This document shows, piece by piece, positions 24,690 through 33,612 of a DNA stretch of 64,000 bases. The translations under genes were made by a program, and so were the position numbers. The notes below the pieces were generated by a model, which saw nothing but the letters and a program-made list of their open reading frames with translations, was not told the DNA's origin and did not search any database. The stretch is from Falsiroseomonas sp051860665 (GTDB lineage Bacteria > Pseudomonadota > Alphaproteobacteria > Acetobacterales > Acetobacteraceae), in the NCBI RefSeq assembly GCF_051860665.1, contig NZ_JBHYDM010000009.1, positions 1 through 64,000 of the forward strand, read 5' to 3'. Every line of letters begins with the position of its first letter. Position 1 is the first letter of the stretch.

Positions 24690-25964
24690 ATGCATCTCTC
24701 CGAACTCAAGGCCAAGTCCCCGGCCGATCTCCTCGCCTTCGCAGAGTCCCTGCAGGTCGAGAACGCGTCGTCCCTGCGCAAGCAGGACATCATGTTCGCG
24801 ATCCTGAAGACCCTGGCGGAGAACGAGCAGGCCATCTACGGCGACGGCACGCTGGAAATCCTGCCGGACGGCTTCGGCTTCCTGCGCAGCCCGCAGGCCA
24901 ACTTCCTGCCCGGCCCCGACGATATCTACGTCTCCCCCGCCCAGGTGCGCCGATTCGGGCTGCGCACCGGCGATACGGTGGAGGGCCAGATCCGTGCGCC
25001 GAAGGATGGCGAGCGCTACTTCGCCCTGCTGAAGGTCGACACCATCAATTTCGAGCCGCCTGAGGCGCTCAAGCACCGCATCAACTTCGACAACCTCACG
25101 CCGCTCTATCCCACGCGACGCCTGAAGATGGAGAATGCGGAGGCCGAGGCCCAGGCGAAGGGTCCGACCAAGGACTATACCCACCGCATCATCGACCTGG
25201 TCGCCCCCATCGGCATGGGCCAGCGCGCCCTGGTCGTGGCGCCGCCGCGCACCGGCAAGACGGTGATGCTGCAGAACATCGCCAAGTCCATCACGGCGAA
25301 CCACCCCGACGTCTTCCTCATCGTCCTGCTGATCGACGAGCGGCCCGAGGAAGTCACCGACATGGCCCGCACCGTGCGCGGTGAGGTCGTCGCCTCCACC
25401 TTCGACGAGCCGGCCACCCGCCACGTCCAGGTGACGGAAATGGTGCTGGAGAAGGCCAAGCGCCTGGTCGAGCACAAGCGGGACGTGGTGATCCTGCTGG
25501 ACTCCATCACCCGCCTCGGCCGCGCCTACAACTCGGTCGTGCCGTCCTCGGGCAAGGTGCTGACCGGCGGCGTGGACGCCAACGCCCTGCAGCGCCCGAA
25601 GCGCTTCTTCGGCGCGGCGCGCAACATCGAGGAAGGCGGCAGCCTCACCATCATCGCCACCGCGCTGATCGACACCGGCAGCCGCATGGACGAGGTGATC
25701 TTCGAGGAGTTCAAGGGCACGGGTAACTCCGAGCTCATCCTCGACCGCAAGCTCTCCGACAAGCGCACCTTCCCGGCGATCGACATCACGAAGTCCGGCA
25801 CCCGCAAGGAGGAGCTGCTGGTGGACCGCGCGACCCTGTCGAAGATGTGGGTCCTGCGCCGCATCCTGAACCCGATGGGCACCCAGGACTCCATGGAGTT
25901 CCTGCTGGACAAGCTGAAGTACAGCAAGACCAACCAGGACTTCTTCGACGCGATGAACACCTGA
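24690..25964 (+). CDS. rho: Transcription termination factor Rho
   Basis: 424-residue hexameric RNA helicase that ends transcription of untranslated RNA. The N-terminal helix bundle and the RNA-binding cold-shock-like domain (GDGTLEILPDGFGFLR, about 51-66) are followed by the ATPase with Walker A APPRTGKT (about 184-191), the R-loop and the Q-loop segment VPSSGKVLTGGVD. Length and motifs are standard. There is no good ribosome site; a 12-base palindrome occupies the place where one is expected. Confidence 0.98.
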   Translation: MHLSELKAKSPADLLAFAESLQVENASSLRKQDIMFAILKTLAENEQAIYGDGTLEILPDGFGFLRSPQANFLPGPDDIYVSPAQVRRFGLRTGDTVEGQIRAPKDGERYFALLKVDTINFEPPEALKHRINFDNLTPLYPTRRLKMENAEAEAQAKGPTKDYTHRIIDLVAPIGMGQRALVVAPPRTGKTVMLQNIAKSITANHPDVFLIVLLIDERPEEVTDMARTVRGEVVASTFDEPATRHVQVTEMVLEKAKRLVEHKRDVVILLDSITRLGRAYNSVVPSSGKVLTGGVDANALQRPKRFFGAARNIEEGGSLTIIATALIDTGSRMDEVIFEEFKGTGNSELILDRKLSDKRTFPAIDITKSGTRKEELLVDRATLSKMWVLRRILNPMGTQDSMEFLLDKLKYSKTNQDFFDAMNT

Positions 25965-25970
25965 CCCGGC

Positions 25971-25995
25971 GGCGGGACGGCACTCCCGTCCCGCC
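25971..25995 (+). terminator. rho terminator hairpin
   Basis: GGCGGGACGG (25971-25980) and CCGTCCCGCC (25986-25995) form a perfect 10-base-pair stem with a 5-base loop, seven bases after the rho stop. There is no T-run. Confidence 0.6.
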
Positions 25996-26018
25996 ACCGC
26001 TTGCCGGACCACCCCGCC

Positions 26019-26585
26019 ATGGACCAGCCTACGCCCACCGCCCGCCTGCTGCGCGCCGCCGTCTTCGCCGCCCGCGTCCATGCCGGCCATCGCCGCAAGG
26101 GCGACGCCGCCGAGCCCTATGTGAACCACGTGCTGGAAGTGGCGCAGATCCTGGCCGAGCACGGCGCGCCCGAGGACGCCATCCTCGCCGGCCTGCTGCA
26201 CGACACGGTCGAGGATAGCGACAGGGACCCCGACCCCATCACCCATGACCGCCTGGTCGCCGAATTCGGCGCCGAGGTGGCAGGCCTGGTGGCGGAGGCG
26301 ACGGACGACAAGTCGCTCCCCAAGGAAGCCCGCAAGGCGCTGCAGGTGCGCCATGCGGCGGGCCGCTCGCCGGCCGCCAAGATGCTGAAGCTGGCCGACA
26401 AGATCGCGAATCTCCGCGCCATCGCCGCCAGCCCGCCGGCGGGCTGGGACCATGCGCGGCGGGTGGAATATGTCGGCTGGGCCGGGCGCGTCGCCGGCGG
26501 CCTGAAGGGCGCCAATCCGGCGCTCGATGCCCTGTTCGAAACCACCTACCGCGCGGCCATCGCCGCGCTCGCTGCCGAGGCCTGA
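26019..26585 (+). CDS. HD-domain hydrolase of the SpoT/MESH1 type
   Basis: 188-residue HD-domain protein. The metal-binding residues are visible as His21 in RVHAGHRRKG, NHV near 36-38, LLHDTVEDS (His61-Asp62) and a distal Asp in KLADKIANL. This order matches the ppGpp-hydrolase domain of RelA/SpoT proteins and of small alarmone hydrolases; synthetase and regulatory domains are absent. ATG 26019 is preferred over a TTG at 26001. It probably degrades (p)ppGpp or NADPH-like substrates; the true substrate is unproven. Confidence 0.88.
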   Translation: MDQPTPTARLLRAAVFAARVHAGHRRKGDAAEPYVNHVLEVAQILAEHGAPEDAILAGLLHDTVEDSDRDPDPITHDRLVAEFGAEVAGLVAEATDDKSLPKEARKALQVRHAAGRSPAAKMLKLADKIANLRAIAASPPAGWDHARRVEYVGWAGRVAGGLKGANPALDALFETTYRAAIAALAAEA

Positions 26586-26587
26586 CC

Positions 26588-27334
26588 ATGACTGCCCCCG
26601 ACATCCTGGAGATCGAGCAGGCGACGCTGACCGCCGTGCCCGCCCCCATCCTCGCCTTCGACGGTCCCTTCGTGCTGCGCCGCTTCCTGGGCGGCACCGG
26701 CCGCGCCAATGCCGTCTGCGGCCTGGACCCGGCACCCGACCCCGCCCTGCCCGCCCGTATCGCCCGCGCCGAGGCCTTCTACGCCACCGCCGGCCAGACC
26801 TGCCGCTTCCGCTCCACCCCGTTGGATCCGGAGGGCCTCACCGAGTTGCTGGCCGCGCGCGGCTATACCGCCCACGACCATAGCCAGGTGATCGGCGGCC
26901 CGCTCTCCGGCTTCGCCCGCCACGATGCCGCCGTGCGCTTCCTGACCGGCCCCGATCCCGAATGGATGGCGGTGGTCGCCACCGCCGAGCACCAGGCGCC
27001 CGCCCGCCGCGCCGAGAAGGCGCGCATGGCGGACCTGCTGGGCGTCCCCGCCGCCTGGGCGCTGTTGGAAATCGACGGCATCGCCGCCGCCAGCGCCTTC
27101 GTCACCGCCCAGGGCCGCTGTGCCGGGCTCTTCGACCTGGCCGTTCGCCCCGAATTCCGCCGCCGTGGCCTCGGCCAGCGGGTGATGGCCGCGGCCGGCG
27201 CCTGGGGCGCGGACCAGGGCGCGGACTGGGCCTATGCCCAGGTCTCCTGCAGCAATCTTGCGTCACTTGCCATGAATGCGGGCCTCGGCATGACCGAGCA
27301 CTACCGCTACGCCTATTGGCGCCGGTTGGGCTGA
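26588..27334 (+). CDS. GNAT-family N-acetyltransferase
   Basis: 248-residue protein with a C-terminal GNAT fold. LFDLAVRPEFRRRGLGQRVM contains the acetyl-CoA pyrophosphate-binding R-R-x-x-G-x-G/A motif, followed by YAQVSCSNLASLAMNAGLGM (Asn near motif B) and YRYAYWRR at the end. The N-terminal half is typical of double-GNAT proteins whose first domain is degenerate. It starts two bases after the HD gene stop, so co-transcription is likely. Substrate unknown. Confidence 0.87.
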   Translation: MTAPDILEIEQATLTAVPAPILAFDGPFVLRRFLGGTGRANAVCGLDPAPDPALPARIARAEAFYATAGQTCRFRSTPLDPEGLTELLAARGYTAHDHSQVIGGPLSGFARHDAAVRFLTGPDPEWMAVVATAEHQAPARRAEKARMADLLGVPAAWALLEIDGIAAASAFVTAQGRCAGLFDLAVRPEFRRRGLGQRVMAAAGAWGADQGADWAYAQVSCSNLASLAMNAGLGMTEHYRYAYWRRLG

Positions 27335-27344
27335 GCCGCCCGCC

Positions 27345-27739
27345 TCAGCGGCAGGCGGCCGGCGGCGGGCGCGCGAAATCCAGGAAGCCGGCGAGGCAGG
27401 CGCCGAACAGCCGGTCGAAATCCTCATCCTGCACCCCGCCATGGCCGGTCGGCGCCTCCGGCCTGTCCAGCAGCAGCCCCGCCGCGCCGGCCTCCAGCGG
27501 GTCACGCCCGCCGGCGCGGTCGTAGCGCCACAGATCCCAGCCGGACGCCGTCAGCCGCGCCGTCCAGGCCGGCGCGGAGGGGGCGGCCCCTCGGTATGAT
27601 GCGGATGCAGCCAGACCAGCGCGCCGGCGGCGGCCGCATCCCGCGGCACCACGCCGGATTCCGTGCGCAGCTGCCCCGCCTCCTCCGCCCCCGCCGGCCA
27701 GGCCAGCAGCAGCAGAAGCAGCAGGGCCGCGCGGTTCAT
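27345..27739 (-). pseudogene. Frameshifted, probably shortened secreted hydrolase-like gene
   Basis: An ATG at 27739, overlapping the rdgB stop (ATGA), opens a frame with a clear signal peptide (MNRAALLLLLLLAWPAGA) and then ALVWLHPHHTEG, which resembles the early strand and oxyanion region of alpha/beta-hydrolase-like proteins. That frame stops at 27551 after a low-complexity Pro/Arg tail. If one base is restored in the G-run near 27588, reading continues as APAWTARL, GWDLWRYDRAGGRDPL, and later DFDRLFGACLAGFLDFA to a stop at 27345. The joined product is only about 130 residues and lacks a nucleophile Ser motif, so an internal deletion is also likely. The family assignment is tentative. Confidence 0.6.
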
Positions 27740-28350
27740 GCCGGCGGCGGCAGGCAGGCCGCAGCGAGCAGCCGAAACGCCGCGGCGCGATGGCTGATGG
27801 CGTGCTTCGCCTCGGGGGTCATCTCCCCAAAAGTCTCGGTGCCGCCATCGGGGACGAACATCGGGTCGTAGCCAAAGCCATTCGCCCCGCGCGGCGGCCA
27901 GACCCAGGTGCCCGGCGCCTCTCCCAGGAAGCCCTCGGTATGTCCATCCGGCCAGGCGAGCACCAGGGCGCAGGAGAACCAGGCCCGCCGATCCGGCGCA
28001 TGCCGCGCCAGCTTTTCCACCTTGGCCATGGCCATCTGGTAGTCGCGCCCGGCCGGCGTCTCCGCCCAATCCGCCGTGCGCACCCCGGGCGCGCCATCCA
28101 GCGCGGCCACGGAAAACCCGCTATCGTCCGCCAGCGCCACCATCCCCGAAGCCCTGGCGGCCGCCAGCGCCTTGATCGTGGCATTGCCCAGGAAGGTCTC
28201 CTCGGTCTCCGCCGGTTCCGGCAGGCCCAGCTCCTTGGCGCTGACGATCGAAACGCCGTGCGGGGCCAAGAGGGCCGCATTCTCCCGCACCTTCCCCGCA
28301 TTGTGCGAGGCCAGCACGATCCGGCTTTCCGTCAGGCGCCGATGCGTCAT
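27736..28350 (-). CDS. rdgB: XTP/dITP diphosphatase
   Basis: 204-residue house-cleaning enzyme that hydrolyses non-canonical purine triphosphates such as XTP and dITP. The N-terminal SHNAGK nucleotide motif (15-20), the ETEETFLGNA segment, ALADDSGF with metal-binding Asp residues, and the C-terminal GFGYDPMF and SHRAAAF motifs are complete. It overlaps rph upstream and the pseudogene downstream by 4 bases each. The rph-rdgB pairing is common. Confidence 0.96.
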   Translation of the reverse strand: MTHRRLTESRIVLASHNAGKVRENAALLAPHGVSIVSAKELGLPEPAETEETFLGNATIKALAAARASGMVALADDSGFSVAALDGAPGVRTADWAETPAGRDYQMAMAKVEKLARHAPDRRAWFSCALVLAWPDGHTEGFLGEAPGTWVWPPRGANGFGYDPMFVPDGGTETFGEMTPEAKHAISHRAAAFRLLAAACLPPPA

Positions 28351-29099
28351 CCGCGGATCGCCGCCTTCTGCAGCTCGAACAGTTTCGTCGTGCCCGCACG
28401 GGCCAGCGCCATCAGCTTGAGCAGCTCTTCCTCGCTGAACGGAGCGCCCTCGGCCGTCGCCTGCACCTCCACCACGCCGCCCGAGCCGGTCATGACGAAA
28501 TTGCCGTCCGTCTCCGCCTTGCTATCCTCGGCATAGTCGAGATCCAGCACCGGCGTGCCCTGCCAGATGCCGCAGGAAATCGCCGCCACATGATCCCGCA
28601 GCGGATTCACCTTCAGGATGTTGGACTTGATGCAATGCTGGAAGGCGAGATGCAGCGCCACCCAGGCGCCGGTGATCGCCGCACAGCGCGTGCCGCCATC
28701 CGCCGTCAGCACATCGCAATCGAGGGTGATGGACATCTCCCCCATCGCCTTCAGATCCGTCACGGCGCGCAAGGACCGCCCGATCAGCCGCTGAATCTCC
28801 TGCGTCCGGCCGGACTGCTTGCCCTTCGCCGCCTCCCGGTCCCCGCGCGTATGCGTGGCGCGCGGCAGCATGCCGTATTCGGCCGTGACCCAGCCCTGGC
28901 CGGTATTGCGCAGGAAAGGCGGCACCCGGCTCTCGATGCTGGCGGTGCAGAGCACCTCCGTCACCCCGAAGCGGATGAGGCAGGATCCCTCCGCATGGCG
29001 CGAGGCACCAGGGGTGAGCGTGACCTCCCGCATCGTATCGGCGACGCGGCCGGAGGGGCGGACGAAGGGGGCTTTGAAGCCGGCAGGGAAATCGATCAT
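28347..29099 (-). CDS. rph: Ribonuclease PH
   Basis: 250-residue phosphorolytic exoribonuclease that trims tRNA 3' ends. RPSGR, GSCLIRFGVTEVLCTAS, the phosphate-binding GRTQEIQRLIGRSLRA segment (quoted in part) and DCDVLTADGGTRCAAI are all typical. The ATG at 29099 gives MIDFPAGFK and the usual family length; a longer reading upstream runs into a hairpin region and is rejected. Confidence 0.96.
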   Translation of the reverse strand: MIDFPAGFKAPFVRPSGRVADTMREVTLTPGASRHAEGSCLIRFGVTEVLCTASIESRVPPFLRNTGQGWVTAEYGMLPRATHTRGDREAAKGKQSGRTQEIQRLIGRSLRAVTDLKAMGEMSITLDCDVLTADGGTRCAAITGAWVALHLAFQHCIKSNILKVNPLRDHVAAISCGIWQGTPVLDLDYAEDSKAETDGNFVMTGSGGVVEVQATAEGAPFSEEELLKLMALARAGTTKLFELQKAAIRG

Positions 29100-29129
29100 G
29101 GGGGGCTGCGTATCACGCGGCAGGAAGAC

Positions 29130-29164
29130 GGGGGAGTGAACTCCCCCGCGCCCCCTCCTTTTTT
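29130..29164 (+). terminator. Hairpin with T-run upstream of rph
   Basis: GGGGGAG (29130-29136) pairs with CTCCCCC (29141-29147) around TGAA, and 10 bases later there is a run of six Ts on the plus strand (29159-29164). It looks like an intrinsic terminator for plus-strand RNA, yet no plus-strand gene precedes it; rph runs the other way. It may block antisense transcription, or mark an old insertion edge. Confidence 0.45.
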
Positions 29165-29236
29165 CGGGAGTCCGCCAGATGGGGAGGATCCTTGACGCAT
29201 TCAGAGGTAATCTCGTGCAGATAGGGGAGGCGATCA

Positions 29237-29839
29237 GTGCCGCTGCCGACATCCTTCATAGAGGCCTTGGCAACCCTCGCCACGGCCTGTGAGGCCTACC
29301 GACGCGCTACGGGGCATGCCGCAATCCTGGTGGGCGGCGCGGCCACGGCGATCTACACTGCAGGCGATTTCATGTCGGGTGACTTCGATCTGGTGGCCGC
29401 TGACGACGCAGCATTCGATGCTGCGCTGCGCAGCAGCGGTTTCCGACGGGAAGACCGGCCGGGGCGCCTGCTGGTTGGCTACTATCATCCTGACCATCCC
29501 GAATACGGGTTCCAGCATGTGTCTGGGCGGCTTTTCGACGGCGCAAGCGATCCGCGTCGCATCGTCACGCCGGAAGTCACTTCGGACGGCGCTGCCGTCG
29601 CACTTCCCGCCTTTGAAGACATGATCGCGGATCGTTTGGCCCAAGCCGCTTTGGCGTCACCGACCGACTTCTCGCGACTGCTCCAGGCCCGTGCGCTCTT
29701 TCGACTCGCACCGAGCCTAGACCTAGCCTATCTCAAAAGGCGCGTTGCAGAGGAAGGCGGTGATTTCGCGCTTCTGATGCCGAACGAGGAGCCACCCCAT
29801 GGTCAAGCTCACGCTGGCCGAACTGCAGACGAAGATTGA
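29237..29839 (+). CDS. Nucleotidyltransferase-like protein
   Basis: 200-residue protein starting at GTG 29237 with GGAGG six bases upstream. The segment ILVGGAATAIYTAGDFMSGD resembles the G-G-x-A ... S-x-D-x-D core of nucleotidyltransferases found in AbiEii-type and MNT toxin-antitoxin systems, with DFDLV giving the acidic pair and a later FEDMIADRL that fits the third position. Base and codon choice is visibly less GC-rich than in neighbouring genes, which suggests transfer. Its end overlaps the next small gene by 41 bases. Function unproven. Confidence 0.7.
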   Translation: MPLPTSFIEALATLATACEAYRRATGHAAILVGGAATAIYTAGDFMSGDFDLVAADDAAFDAALRSSGFRREDRPGRLLVGYYHPDHPEYGFQHVSGRLFDGASDPRRIVTPEVTSDGAAVALPAFEDMIADRLAQAALASPTDFSRLLQARALFRLAPSLDLAYLKRRVAEEGGDFALLMPNEEPPHGQAHAGRTADED

Positions 29840-29999
29840 GGCGCGCAAGGCCGAACTTGGCCTGATCGATACGCCTGAATACACGGAGGCGCTGCGCAAC
29901 AAGGGCGGCAACCGCACCGCCGAGAAGCGCGAACTCCTGCGCCGGATCGAGCAGCGCGCCAAGGCCGCCGGCCGCACGCCACCCCGCGCCCACTTCTGA
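29799..29999 (+). CDS. Small protein partner of the nucleotidyltransferase-like gene
   Basis: 66-residue protein with a good ribosome site (GGAG seven bases before ATG 29799). It is highly charged and helical: an N-terminal LTLAELQTKIEARKAELG, then NKGGNRTAEKRELLRRIEQR, and a basic tail. It resembles no family I can name. The overlap with the upstream gene indicates a two-gene unit, in the manner of small toxin-antitoxin or regulatory pairs, but nothing in the sequence proves that. Confidence 0.6.
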   Translation: MVKLTLAELQTKIEARKAELGLIDTPEYTEALRNKGGNRTAEKRELLRRIEQRAKAAGRTPPRAHF

Positions 30000-30011
30000 A
30001 CCGCGCGGCGA

Positions 30012-31949
30012 CTAACCCCCGCCCGTCCCATCCTCATGCGCAAACTCCGGCACCAGCGCCGAAAGCCGCGCCAGCGCCGCCGCCCCCTCTCCGCGCTCCG
30101 CCAGCCCCGCGATCTCGTCGATCGCCCGCCCCATCTCCGCCGCATCCGTCGTCCGCGGCACCGCCACCAGCAGCCCGGCAAAATTCGTCGGCTGCGGCGG
30201 CTCCTGCCCGTGGAACAGTTCTTCGAACAGCTTCTCGCCCGGCCGCAGCCCGGTGAAGCGGATTTCCACATCCTCCTCGGGCCGCAGCCCCGCCAGGCGG
30301 ATCATGCGCCGCGCCAGGTCCACGATCTTCACGGGTTCGCCCATGTCGAGCACGAAGATGCCGCCCTCGCGCAGCTCCTTGGGCTGGTCGGCGCGGTCGG
30401 TGGCGCCCACCACGCTCGCCTGCAGCACCAGCCCCACGGCTTCGCGGACAGTCATGAAGTAGCGGCGCATGTCGGGGTGGGTCACGGTCAGCGGTCCGCC
30501 GCGCTCCAGCTGCCGGCGGAACAGCGGCACCACGGATCCGGTGGAGCCCAGCACATTGCCGAAGCGCACCGTCACCAGCCGCATCCCCGCGCCGGCCAGC
30601 CGCGCCTCCCGATCCCGCGCCTGGCAGTACATTTCGGCCAGCCGCTTTGAGGCGCCCATGACGCTGGTCGGATTCACCGCCTTGTCGGTGCTGATGAAGA
30701 CCATCAGCGAGCATCCCGCCGCCCGCGCCGCATCCGCCACCACGCGGGTGCCGGCCGCATTGGTCAGAAGGCCCTCCATCGGGTCGTTCTCGACCATCGG
30801 CACATGCTTCAGCGCCGCCGCATGGAACACCAGCTCGGGCCTGATCTCGGCGAAGAGCCGCCCGATCCGCTCCGCATCGCGCACATCCGCCAGCACGGCG
30901 CGCCGAGGCACCGCCGGGTGCCGCTCCCGCAGCTCCAGGTCGATCTCGTACAGCACGTATTCGCCGTGATCGAGCAGCGTCAGGCTGGCCGGGCCGAGCG
31001 CCGCCACCTGCCGCGCCAGCTCCCCGCCGATGGTCCCGCCCGCGCCCGTCACCAGCACGCGCTTGCCCTGCACCAGGCGGGCCATGCCTTCACGGTCCAG
31101 CGGCACCTGCGGGCGGTCCAGCAGATCCTCGATCTCCACCGGCCGCAGCGTCACGCGGCGATCCGGCTCCGCGCGTTCGCCCGGGCGGCGGCTGGCCGGA
31201 CCCAGCGCCGTCACCCGCGGCGCCCGCTTCACCGGCACGCCGTGCCGGTCCGCCGCATCCAGCAGGCGCTGCAGGTCGCCGCCCTGCAGGTCGGGCGTCG
31301 CCAGGATGATCTGCGCCGGCAGCCGCCCTTCCTCGCGCAGCCCGTCCAGCACGGTCGCGGCATCCTCCACCGTGCCGAGGATCGGCAGCCCATGGATGCG
31401 CCGGCCGAGCTGCCGCGCCCGCTGCGACAGGATGCCCACCACCCGGTAGGCCGGGCTGCGTTCCTGGGCGAGCGCGCGGATGAACAGGTCCGCCTGGTCC
31501 CCGGCGCCCACCAGCAGCGCGGGCTGCGCCGGCGTCTCGCTCAGCGGCCCGGCGCGCCCGGCATGCTGCAGCCGTGCCGCGATGCGCGGCGCCGCCAGCA
31601 GCGCCGCCAGCACCAGCGCATGGATCACCGGAAACCCGATATTGCCCGAGCTCCAGGACCCGGAGAAATACAGCCCGCCGGAGAACAGCACCGCCCCGCC
31701 CAGCGCCGCGCCGGAACTCGCCAGCAGCTCGGGCAGCGACGCAAAGCGCCAATACTGCTGCGGCAGCCGCAGCGGCAGCCCGGCCAGCAGCAGCGCCGCC
31801 GCCGCCCCTGGCACCGCACCGAGCCACCAGACCCCGGGGGGCCAGACGCCAGGCGCGGCCAGCCAGACGGCGATCGGCAGGGCGAGCACTGCCACCAGCG
31901 CGTCGAGCCCCAAATTGAGAAAAATCCGATCCCGCGCCGATGCCGCCAT
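30012..31949 (-). CDS. CapD/WbpM-like nucleotide-sugar 4,6-dehydratase, membrane-bound
   Basis: 645-residue protein with four N-terminal membrane helices (about residues 10-120), a CoA-binding-like Rossmann domain (LLVGAGDQADLFIRAL onward), and a C-terminal short-chain dehydrogenase-type domain. NAD binds at VTGAGGTIGGEL, and the catalytic signature is STDKAVNPTSVMGASK, with Met replacing the usual Tyr as in WbpM/FlaA1 proteins. It makes UDP-4-keto-6-deoxy sugars for surface glycans. ATG 31949 has GGAGG four bases upstream. Convergent with the small gene at 29799. Confidence 0.94.
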   Translation of the reverse strand: MAASARDRIFLNLGLDALVAVLALPIAVWLAAPGVWPPGVWWLGAVPGAAAALLLAGLPLRLPQQYWRFASLPELLASSGAALGGAVLFSGGLYFSGSWSSGNIGFPVIHALVLAALLAAPRIAARLQHAGRAGPLSETPAQPALLVGAGDQADLFIRALAQERSPAYRVVGILSQRARQLGRRIHGLPILGTVEDAATVLDGLREEGRLPAQIILATPDLQGGDLQRLLDAADRHGVPVKRAPRVTALGPASRRPGERAEPDRRVTLRPVEIEDLLDRPQVPLDREGMARLVQGKRVLVTGAGGTIGGELARQVAALGPASLTLLDHGEYVLYEIDLELRERHPAVPRRAVLADVRDAERIGRLFAEIRPELVFHAAALKHVPMVENDPMEGLLTNAAGTRVVADAARAAGCSLMVFISTDKAVNPTSVMGASKRLAEMYCQARDREARLAGAGMRLVTVRFGNVLGSTGSVVPLFRRQLERGGPLTVTHPDMRRYFMTVREAVGLVLQASVVGATDRADQPKELREGGIFVLDMGEPVKIVDLARRMIRLAGLRPEEDVEIRFTGLRPGEKLFEELFHGQEPPQPTNFAGLLVAVPRTTDAAEMGRAIDEIAGLAERGEGAAALARLSALVPEFAHEDGTGGG

Positions 31950-32071
31950 GCCGCCTCCATAGACCTGCGCGGGCCCGCCCGGAAGGCGCCGCCGCCGCCC
32001 TTCGACGCCGCGTGGTTCGACGCCGTGCCGGCTTCGTGCCAATTTGCCGTCGCGGCAGAAGGGGAAGAAGG

Positions 32072-32731
32072 ATGCCCGAAGGCAGGCTGGTGATCGGAAC
32101 CAAGCGCTACTCCTCCTGGAGCATGCGCGGCTGGCTGATGGTCCATCTGGCACAGCTGGATGTGGAGGAGGTGGTGATCCCGCTGGCCGGTGGCGGCGGC
32201 ACCCAGGCCATCAAGGCCGTCTCCCCCAATGCCCTGGTCCCCTATCTGGAACACCGCGGCGCCAGGGTGTGGGAGAGCCTGGCCATCGCCGAATACTGTT
32301 CCGAGTTCAAGGCGGACCTCTGGCCGCGCAAGCGCACGGCGCGCGCCCATGCCCGTTCCATCGCCGCGGAAATGCATGCCGGCTTCCGGGCGCTGCGCAT
32401 GGCCATGCCGATGAACCTCGGCCGGGAATTCCCCGGCCATGGCCGCAATCCCGAAAGCCTCGCCGATATCGCCCGCATCGAGGCGATCTGGGCCGAGGCC
32501 TTGCGCGAATACGGCGGCCCCTTCCTGATGGGTGCGGAGTTCGGCCTGGCGGATGCCATGTTCGCCCCCGTCGTCGCCCGCTTCCTGACCTGGAAGCCGG
32601 AGCTTTCGGCCACCGCCCAAGGCTATGTCGCCGCCGTCCGCGCCCATCCCCTGGTCGATCGCTGGTATGCCGAGGCCGCCGCCGAGCCCGCGGAGTGGCT
32701 GCTGCCGAAGTACGAAAGCCCGGCGCTGTGA
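32072..32731 (+). CDS. Glutathione S-transferase family protein
   Basis: 219-residue soluble protein with the two-domain GST layout. The N-terminal thioredoxin-like half contains YSSWSMRGWLM (candidate Ser for glutathione activation), the cis-Pro in ALVPYLEH and WESLAIAEYC (Glu-Ser for the gamma-glutamyl group). The C-terminal half is helical. ATG 32072 follows GAAGG closely. Its stop overlaps the GTG start of the following gene, so it leads a run of four plus-strand genes. Confidence 0.92.
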   Translation: MPEGRLVIGTKRYSSWSMRGWLMVHLAQLDVEEVVIPLAGGGGTQAIKAVSPNALVPYLEHRGARVWESLAIAEYCSEFKADLWPRKRTARAHARSIAAEMHAGFRALRMAMPMNLGREFPGHGRNPESLADIARIEAIWAEALREYGGPFLMGAEFGLADAMFAPVVARFLTWKPELSATAQGYVAAVRAHPLVDRWYAEAAAEPAEWLLPKYESPAL

Positions 32732-33612
32732 GCTTCGCCACAACCCTCGACCATGTCGGCCTCTGCACCGCCGACCTGCCGGCCCTGACCGCTGCCTGGG
32801 AACGCATGGGCTTTGCCCTGTCGCCCTTCGCCCCGCAGTCGGGCAAGCGCACCCCCGAAGGGCCGGTGGAGCCCTATGGCACCGGCAATCGCTGCGCCTT
32901 CCTGGAGCACGGCTATATCGAGCTGCTGGGGCTGGTGGACCCGAAGCTGTTCGCCAACGGGCTGGACGGCTTCCTGGCCCGCTACACCGGCGCCCATATC
33001 ATCGCCTTCGGCATCCAGGATGCCGAGGGCAATCTGGAGCGCCTGCGCCGTGGCGGCCTGGCCATCCCCGGTGTCTCCTGGCTGCAGCGCCCGGTGGAGG
33101 AAGGCGGCCCGATCGCCCGCTTCGCCCGCCTGCCCTTCCCGGATGCGCCGGAGGGTCGCATGCAGCTGATCCAGCACCTGACGCCGGAGCTGGTCTGGGA
33201 CCGCCGCTGGATGGGCCATCGCAACGGCGCCGTGGCGCTGGAGACGACCATCCTGGCCGTCGCCGACCCGGCGGCCACCACCGCCCGCCTGTCCCAGCTG
33301 ACGGGCCAGCCGGCGCGGCCGGACCCGTTGGCCGGCTTCGTGCTGACCCTGCCGGGCGCGGCCGGCGGCGCCGGACCCTTTTCGCCGGCCCTGCCCACGC
33401 ATCTCCGCATCCTGCCGGAGGCCGCATTGAAGAAGGTGCTGCCGGGCGTGGCCGCGCCCACGCTGCCCTTCATCGCCGGCCTGGTGATCCGCACCAGCGA
33501 CCAGGGCCGGGCCGCGCGCGCCGTGCTGTCGGGCCTGCCGGTGGTGGAGGCGCCGGATGGCGTGATGGTGCCGCCCGCCCAGGCCGGCGGCGCCGCTGTG
33601 GTCTTCGCGTGA
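32728..33612 (+). CDS. Glyoxalase-like (VOC) domain protein
   Basis: 294-residue protein of the glyoxalase-like domain type. LDHVGLCTADLPAL at the N-terminus carries the first metal-ligand His, HGYIELLGLVD the second region, and the core is a single long VOC-like domain with an irregular C-terminal half. GTG start at 32728 overlaps the GST stop (GTGA). No substrate is evident; adjacency to a GST could mean detoxification. Confidence 0.82.
   Translation: MSFATTLDHVGLCTADLPALTAAWERMGFALSPFAPQSGKRTPEGPVEPYGTGNRCAFLEHGYIELLGLVDPKLFANGLDGFLARYTGAHIIAFGIQDAEGNLERLRRGGLAIPGVSWLQRPVEEGGPIARFARLPFPDAPEGRMQLIQHLTPELVWDRRWMGHRNGAVALETTILAVADPAATTARLSQLTGQPARPDPLAGFVLTLPGAAGGAGPFSPALPTHLRILPEAALKKVLPGVAAPTLPFIAGLVIRTSDQGRAARAVLSGLPVVEAPDGVMVPPAQAGGAAVVFA

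Noticed and set aside
29100..29999. Insertion sequence or prophage remnant
   Set aside because: Composition is atypical, but no transposase, integrase, terminal repeats or tRNA target was found.
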